Positions 57,405-64,000 of a DNA stretch of 64,000 bases are shown here, piece after piece (position 1 is the stretch's first letter; each line of letters opens with the position of its first letter). Origin of the DNA: Closterium sp. Naga37s-1 (lineage: Eukaryota > Streptophyta > Zygnematophyceae > Desmidiales > Closteriaceae). Location of the stretch: assembly GCA_947471745.1 (NCBI GenBank), contig CANJKZ010000971.1, positions 2,600,001 through 2,664,000 of the forward strand. The letters run 5' to 3'. A program made the translations under genes and the position numbers. Below the pieces are notes generated by a model. The model was not told the origin of the DNA, searched no databases, and worked only from the letters and a program-made list of their open reading frames with translations.

Positions 57405-59491
57405 TGTGAGGAAATGTGCGTGGCAGGAGCGGTAGTGATAGGAGGAATGTCTGATGCAAGTACGTGAAGAGAGGACTTCGGTAATAAGAGTGCTATTCGA
57501 ATCAAGGAGCGCTTGACCTGGTCTGGAGAATTGGAGATGGGAACTATGATATCAGCATGGAAACTGGTTACTGCGGCAGTAAGGATCCTGCGGAACTATG
57601 AAAATTGAGATCGAGATGATTGAGCTGAAATGCTATGGCTTCTGGAGGCGGTGTAGTGGCATGACAAGCAACGCGTGGGGATTAGCCAATGGAGGAAATT
57701 ACTGGAGCGAGCAAGCATAGCAAGAGCAACAGTGAGAGCAAGTGTGTAGTGAGGGGAGGGGACGCGTTGAGAGCCAGAGAGAGCAGAACACAACTGCGAG
57801 TGCTGCCCTAAGTTCGGCGGTTCGGCCCAGCCTGCCAATGAATCTCTCCGCCACGGATGACGCACATGCCATGGATCGCGCACGAGTTGTAGAACTCACC
57901 ACGACTCACTCGCTAACATCTAAACTGTAAACGCTCGAAACATGGGTAATCTAAAATTCGGCACCTCTTGTTTTGTTAAACGTTTCAGTATGCGCTTCCA
58001 TTCTTCCCACGCCTTGGGATCCCAAGTTCGAGACCAGGCTTGGGAAGGAGAACACTTTTCCACACCTTGAAGTTTCCATCACCTGTTTTTTTCTAGATTG
58101 ACGATTCCTTTGTTATCAGTATGCTTTTGGTAGTTACCCTACTTCTGCAACGGGTGATTCGGGGCTGACATCTCCCTCCCAACAAAATCTGTTTAGGTCA
58201 GCCAACAACGGATGAATCCAGGTTTTGCCGCTGCAGACATGCGGGTTGGAGCTTGGGTTGGTTGGCAGGTCTGTCCCGTGATCAACGGGCCGATATAAAT
58301 TCGGCAAGAGTCATTACAGTATCTATCGAATTAGGATACAGTAACTCCCAAACTGTGTCCAAGCTCAAGAATTACATGCCCCGAAAAGAACGAGCTGGAA
58401 ACCCAGATCATCCGATGACCCACAAATTGCGGAGGTCGGACTAAATGTTCCTGCATTTTGAGTGGCGCAAACCTCAGTCTCCACCACCTTCCATGCTCAA
58501 AGACACGGCAGGCAGCAAGAGTTGGATCTCGTACCGTTCAAACCTGAATCGACGGTGGTCGCTCATGCAAACACCCCACAAGATGACACTTCCCTACCTA
58601 CTCAAACAGTAACAGATTTTTAAGACAGCTGTTCTCAGGCTGTTCTAACAGACGTGAGGAAGCGTTCAAAAAGTGATTTCATCAATGGGTGCGGTTTTGC
58701 AAGGACGCTTGGCAACAGCGGATGCCCTTCATAACCCAGTTTTTTTCGGGTGGTTTCTCCAAACTGGAGCATGTCAATATGCCATATAATATGCCATAAA
58801 ACCCCATCCGTACAGTAAGGATCTTTCTTATTCCTTACTGGTTCACCTTGTACGCGTGCAACTCCAACTTTCGGAGTTCCAGGCTAGGTCCGATGACCTC
58901 GCCCTCCGAACGTCCCTCGCGTCGCCTTCTGGTTTTCCAACCCCCAACCTCACCCAACCATCCGTGATCCCGCGAACCCAGCCTGCGTATATCTGTGCTA
59001 GACTTCATTATTCAGGCAGTAGTTGTAATCACTTCCCCGTTATTACATTCTGCTCTGCGCATTCTTCCTTTCTACAACTAATACCGGTAACAGATCTCAT
59101 AGGCCGTGGATTGGCACAAGCTGTGCGCGTTCACAAGCAACGCACGATGATCTCGGGGTTGGGAAGAGAAAACCGGGCCGAGGTTGTCATTCCGAGAGTC
59201 AGGGTTGTGTAAAGTAGTGCAAGATAGTGAAGAATGATGGGCTAATTAACCTCAGCAACTGTCCATCAGTTGAATCTGCACACCTTGGACCTCTGAAAAG
59301 TTGGGTACCATGTCAAACTACCCAGTAAAGGACTGGAATCCCATATGGTCAAGCTACTTTTTTAGAGGCCCAGTTGTTGGGCGTACATATACGGTACCAG
59401 TTGTGCCTACCTACGTACCACCAGTTCATGACTAGCATACTCATTGATAAACCAATACACTTGTGCCTAAGGTGTGAAAGATTTAGCCCAG
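57405..59491. other. intergenic region between PP2C and epimerase genes
   Basis: Only short frames on both strands, none recognised. The first few hundred bases should carry the PP2C promoter. CCCTTACTG/TTCCTTACTGG-type direct repeats occur near 58815. Nothing else stands out. Confidence 0.5.
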
Positions 59492-62400
59492 TCAATAAGG
59501 CTTGTAACCATCCAAGGAGTGCTCGTTGCCGCTTCCTTCTCGATAATATGACTTGTACCATTGCACGAACTTGGACAGCCCCGTTTCCAAGTCCGTGGTT
59601 GGGTGATAGCTGGGGAAGCGGGAGATAAAGATGGAGGACAAGTCAGAAACCACGAGGCAACAAACCGAAGCCTTGCAAATGACAGAAAACGAAGGCGGGA
59701 GAGAATGTGCTGGGAATGTGAGAACCGACCTGAATTCGCGGGCAGCACGTGTGATGTTGGCATGCGTGAACATGACGTCTCCAGTGCTCGGCATGGGGAT
59801 AACCCTGTCATGAAAAAAAGCAGCAGCACGCATCAGCAACAGATATTAGCCAAAGAACCACACATGGAACAGCTTTCAAGAGCCAAAATCTGTTCAGCCA
59901 TGTTCAGATTTTCTCTGTTTGTTCTCTCATATGCAATGTTCAACCCAGCCACCACTTCACTCACTTGGGAATCACCTTCGCATGGAGCTGCCACTCCAGA
60001 ATTCCAACAAACTCGCCTCACTTTCATTATTTAGGAGCCTCAACCCCCCCAAACATCCCCCCTCCGCCCTCCCTCCCTTCACTCACTTGCGAATCGCCTT
60101 CACTCCAAGCTGCCTCTCCAGAATCCCCACAAACTCGCCGACTTTCACTGGCTGGGTATTCCCGAGGTTGAACACGCGGAGCTGCGCGCGGCGCTTCTTG
60201 CCCTTCTTCTTCTGCCCCTGCTGCGCGCCAATGCTCGGCTCAGCAGTGTCCAGCGCGCCCAGGCACCCCTTCACCACGTCATCGATGTACGTGAAATCGC
60301 GAGCCAGCTCCTCGCCCTTGGGCCCACGGAACACTTTGATTGGCTGCGTTTTGGGGTGTGGATAGAGGAGAGGCGGGGAACTTTAGAGTTGACTCAAAAC
60401 ACTCAGCTGTGTTTAGCGCGCCCAGACACCCCTTCACCACGTCATCAATGTACGTGAAATCGCGTGCCAGCTCCTCTCCCTTGGGCCCGCGGAACACCTT
60501 GATTGGCTGCGATTGGTGGGTGGGGTTGAGGGATGGAATGACAAATGCGCATTTGAGGGGGAGGGGAAGAGGAAGGGGGTCGGGGGAGGGAGGGCGTCGG
60601 AAAAGTCAGGTGTTGAATTGCAGGTGCGGAAAGGTACCAGTAGATTCAATACAGTAAATGGTTACAAATGTGTGGTTACTACAAGCCCTCGATTACACGG
60701 CGACGCACCTTGCCCTGCATGATGTTGCGCGCGAACGCGAAGTAGGCCATGTCGGGGCGGCCCCACGGGCCGTACACCGTGAAGAACCGGAGTGCTGTAA
60801 TCGAGAGGCCATAGATGTGATTATACGTGTGCCCCAGCACCTCGTCGGCTTTCTGCAAGACCCACGGCGGAGGAAACGGAAAGATAAAAAAAAAAAGGAT
60901 TTCAAATATGATGTTAGCTGCACTGGCGTTTCCCTGGTACCAAGGACAGCCATATTTTTTTGATTCAGCCTTGCATTGTTTAATCCTGTTTTACCTTGGT
61001 AGCAGCATACAGGCTCGCAGGACGGTCCGTGCGGTCGTCCTCCGAAAAGGGCACCTTCGAATTCAGCCCGTACACGCTGCTCGACGACGCGTACACTATA
61101 GCGGGGGCCGGATCGACACTCTATCGGAGACAAATGGAAAGCAAAGAAAGAGGGGGAGGGGGGAGGGGGGAGAGAAAGGAAAGAGAGTGGGAGAACGGAA
61201 AATGATAGGTGAGATCGAGCCGCGTCGTGGGACCAGGTCATGGTAATGCAGGTGCGAACAAGCGAACGGCGAAAATGCGTAGGTTAATGTTACCTTGGCC
61301 TGCTCGAGAAGCGTGACGAAACCCGCGACGTTGCTGTGGACGTACGCGAGAGGATTGACAACGGCGTAACGAACACCAGCTTGCGCCGCGAGCTGCAGCA
61401 CGTGCGTAAATTTCACGAGCTCGAACAGCTTCGCGAGTAACGCCGCGTCGTTAATGTCGCCGTCGACGATGAATCTGTTCGCACAGGACAGACGGGATCG
61501 ACGATGAAGAGTAAGGCACACCAGAAGCGCACTAAACCGCAACCCCCCCAATAAAAGGCGTATCGAGTGTACATCACATAGTGTCGCTCCATTTATCTGC
61601 AATAGCGCAACGTCCCTACTACTTACACTCCCTTGCTCTCGAGTCGTTGCTGCCGAGCGCGCTTGAGCGCGGGCGGGTAGTAGTCGTTAAAATTATCAAT
61701 TCCCACCACACCATCACCGCGTTCCTTCAGCGCGAGTGACGTGTGCGAACCAACGAAGCCCGCTGCGCCAGTTATCAGCACAACCATTCTGCCAGCCCTC
61801 GGTGTTGCCGACAACCGCACCTGGTCTTCCCACGCCGCGCTTCCCCACGTCGGAAGCTCAGCATCCAGCATCCCCGCCGTTTGCGGAGACGAACGCGTCA
61901 GGATGCCGATCGCCCTGAAATTTTGAGGAAAACGGAACACAAAGGACGGAAGGCAACAGTAAGCCATAGCAGGCGGTTGAAGACCTAGATGGGAAAAAGG
62001 TGCGCTGGAACTCGTGGTATCGGTTGAGTCGAAACGGTGCGAGGCAGCGCCAGGGCTCGAGTCTGCTTTATATCGCTCCAGGGAGGAAGCACAAGGAACC
62101 AGCAAGGCTCGACTGCTCTCCGCAGCTGTCTGAATCCAGACCAGCCAGGCCAAATACCGTTATTTCGAGAAGACCCACCTAGGTAAATTCCAATTTGGTA
62201 TTTAAAAAAAAAAAAAAAAAAACGAATCTCAAAGTGAACAAAAACACTATCGTACAGATTTTGCGCTTTCGTCCTTAATTCGGACGAGATCGCTGCGTGC
62301 GATGCGCACTCAGATAACAATGGCGAGCGGACTGGGACCGACGTGATCGTGCATGGTTTATCAGCTGTTGAGTTTTTAGGGCGTGAAGCGTTTTGGAATT

Positions 62401-62629
62401 GGCGTCACTTGGCGTAATCACGCAGGGACACGAAATCACGAAAATCTTACATGACGAAAACGAAGAGGCTGAGACACGACGCTTGCAGCCACCACATCGT
62501 TCGAGCGGACCGTTGCACGAACGAGTTGCTCCGAAGCTTCTCGAACTCATCTCCGCTGGACCCGCCGCCCTTAAGCCCGCCGGCCGTTGGCAGCAGCTTC
62601 GCGAGAACCGGCGTCGGACTGCCAACCAT
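59492..62629 (-). CDS. GAE: UDP-glucuronate 4-epimerase (GAE family)
   Basis: Eight exons on the minus strand: 62629-62451, 61914-61627, 61474-61294, 61120-60995, 60852-60709, 60343-60087, 59804-59730 and 59609-59492. Phases all agree (1368 nt, 455 aa). The short N-terminal tail is followed by one membrane segment ([16 protein letters not shown]), as expected for a Golgi type II protein. The Rossmann domain has [64 protein letters not shown] and catalytic SLYAATK (YxxxK). C-terminal blocks are [59 protein letters not shown] and PTTDLETGL. It interconverts UDP-GlcA and UDP-GalA for pectin synthesis. Land-plant GAE genes usually lack introns, so seven introns is notable. Two introns carry exon relics. 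Confidence 0.95.
59955..60028 (-). pseudogene. decayed copy of epimerase exon 6 3' end, in intron 6
   Basis: On the plus strand, CACTCACTTGGGAATCACCTTCGCATGG … AACAAACTCGCC … ACTTTCA parallels 60079-60150 (the end of exon 6 with its donor) with scattered changes. Confidence 0.82.
60381..60508 (-). pseudogene. decayed copy of epimerase exon 6 5' part, in intron 5
   Basis: Begins (plus strand) with CTTTAGAGTTGACTCAAAA at 60381-60399, then repeats 60246-60350: GCGCGCCCAGACACCCCTTC … GTACGTGAAATCGCG … CCTTGATTGGCTGCG, including the acceptor. It encodes the same residues as exon 6 ([18 protein letters not shown]) with AspAsn change but has no donor and no downstream half. Confidence 0.9.
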
Positions 62630-64000
62630 GGCGCCGGGCTGGGAGCTCCCGCCGCTACAGCGGCTACAGCTGCTACAGCTGCAGCAGATGCCTCCGCTGC
62701 ACTTTAGTCGGTTGAGCGTCGATCCACTCTTAACTCTAGGAAGCGCCAGCGGCAAAACTGACTGGGGTAAGGACTACACGGTGAGTGCTAAGAGCTGGAT
62801 TGCCTCGTATGCCTGACGCATCAGACTATACCGAGAAGGGAAAATGAAATGGTGGTTGGCAAACAGGGAACCTCAAAACCCTCCGTGGAGAATGAAGGCC
62901 AGAGGCTATTGGGGTGGTTCTGAATCTTTAAACTAACGTTTTCTCGAAAAAATGCGATGAGCAGAAGCTGAGGCGAGGGAGGATTCTTAGGAACCAAGAG
63001 TGCGACGCAATGAGGTTGTCCTGCCCAGGCCCTAGCAATGGCGATGAGCTAGCTGGATAGTGCTGGGAAGGGGAAATTTGTTCCTACCTGCTGTTTGGGA
63101 GGAGAAAGGTGGGTGGCAGGGAGAGAAACAAGCCCGAGTTTACAGCAACCCGTTTTTCTGTCGTGTGCATTGCGCAAGGGGGCTGGGCTGGGCTGGGCTG
63201 GGTGTTCTTGTGACGGGACAAACGGAAGGGACGTGATCGCGACTCCAGTCGGGAATTGCAATGCTTTGCGGGGCGAAAAGGCCGAGGGGTGAGTCAAGTT
63301 GAATTGATCAAAACGAAATTCTCCACGCGCGAAAGGGTGCGGCGCGCGGGCTGGCCTCGGTTGGCGAAGGTGGCACAAAGGCGAAGCGGCTTGTGTTGAA
63401 AAACTCCCCTCGACAAATTGCTCCTTTCCTGTTCGCGCCTTGTCGCTCCGAAACCATCGGTAACTGCGTGGCGAGGGGTGCTGCTGCTGTGAACGCGATG
63501 CATTCTTGCAACACGACTGCTGCAGAACCTCGGGTTTCATGTTTGGGATGGGTCTCAAGCAGTTATTTGTCCTTTTCGGTGTTTTCATACGGTACACAAT
63601 GGTTTTGTGGGCGGATTTGACTGCCGAACCTCTCTCAAAATTCCCCAACAGCAGTAATCCCCGAAGCCACCGCTTCGAACGGGAACGGGTATCCCGATTT
63701 CCGAAGCAATTTTGACTCGATCATGATCAGCCGTCCATTTTCTCCGATTGACAAACCCAGCATCAGCTCCATTGGATTTCATGTCCTAGCGTGATTGCCG
63801 CTGAGGTAGACTGCTTGGTATGGGGCACCCGAGACTGATTCTTGTCTTAACCATTGGCTGTCGTGTCGGTAATTCATTGGTCTATTTCGAGATCAAACCT
63901 AACAGCTTGCCAGCAGCCACAAATACGAGCCGAACCTACCACTGGGGTGAGACGTGACGTTTTAGGCTTGGCAACATACCGTACCTCGGTGCCTCCTTGG
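62630..64000. other. right-hand end, no gene recognised
   Basis: The first part is upstream of the epimerase gene and should hold its promoter. A GGGCTGGGCTGGGCT repeat lies at 63180-63202. The longest frame (199 codons, minus, 63648-63049) shows no domain I know. Confidence 0.5.

Overview
The window looks like nuclear DNA from a green-lineage (probably streptophyte) eukaryote. The genes are intron-rich with GT-AG junctions and C/T-rich acceptor tracts. They include a plant-type UDP-glucuronate 4-epimerase, a plant nuclear-speckle type RRM protein, a C2H2 finger with the ALGGH core typical of plants, a PP2C phosphatase and SEC31. A streptophyte alga such as a zygnematophyte would fit, but that is a guess. 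No bacterial or organellar genes are seen.

Layout. 1-1155: end of a ~130 bp minisatellite that runs off the left edge. 1607-5600: decayed Ty3/gypsy pol and flank. 5603-6379 plus 14084-14296: a broken copy of a secreted glycine-rich gene, split by a 7.7 kb Ty1/copia element (6380-14083, antisense) with both LTRs and a 5 bp target duplication. 16100-17193: the intact paralogue. 18716-20840 (minus): RRM gene. 21759-25398: first eight exons of SEC31, cut off mid-exon. 25416-39540: a second, almost identical copy of 11275-25398 (offset 14141-14142). It carries the copia 5' end, the broken-gene tail, the intact secreted gene, the RRM gene and SEC31 exons 1-8. Here SEC31 continues to its natural end at 48341; I could join 21 exons in one frame (1403 aa). 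51659-54104: C2H2 zinc-finger gene. 54971-57404 (minus): PP2C, 4 exons, 631 aa. 59492-62629 (minus): UDP-glucuronate 4-epimerase, 8 exons, 455 aa. The last 1.3 kb shows nothing I recognise.

Three things stand out. (1) The 14.1 kb tandem duplication is very young: I noticed two differences between the copies. Its junction is scrambled and fuses SEC31 exon 8 to antisense copia gag. (2) The introns of SEC31, and also the epimerase gene, are full of degenerate partial copies of the neighbouring exon. (3) Many of these exon copies meet at a short palindrome of the form TTTTGAG-N4-CTCAAAA whose central four bases vary but are often self-complementary. The last pattern recurs in at least two unrelated genes and is the best candidate for an undescribed process.

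The host genes are housekeeping in kind (COPII coat, RNA processing, pectin-precursor sugar synthesis, phosphatase signalling) and show no functional cluster. What links the window is its duplication history.
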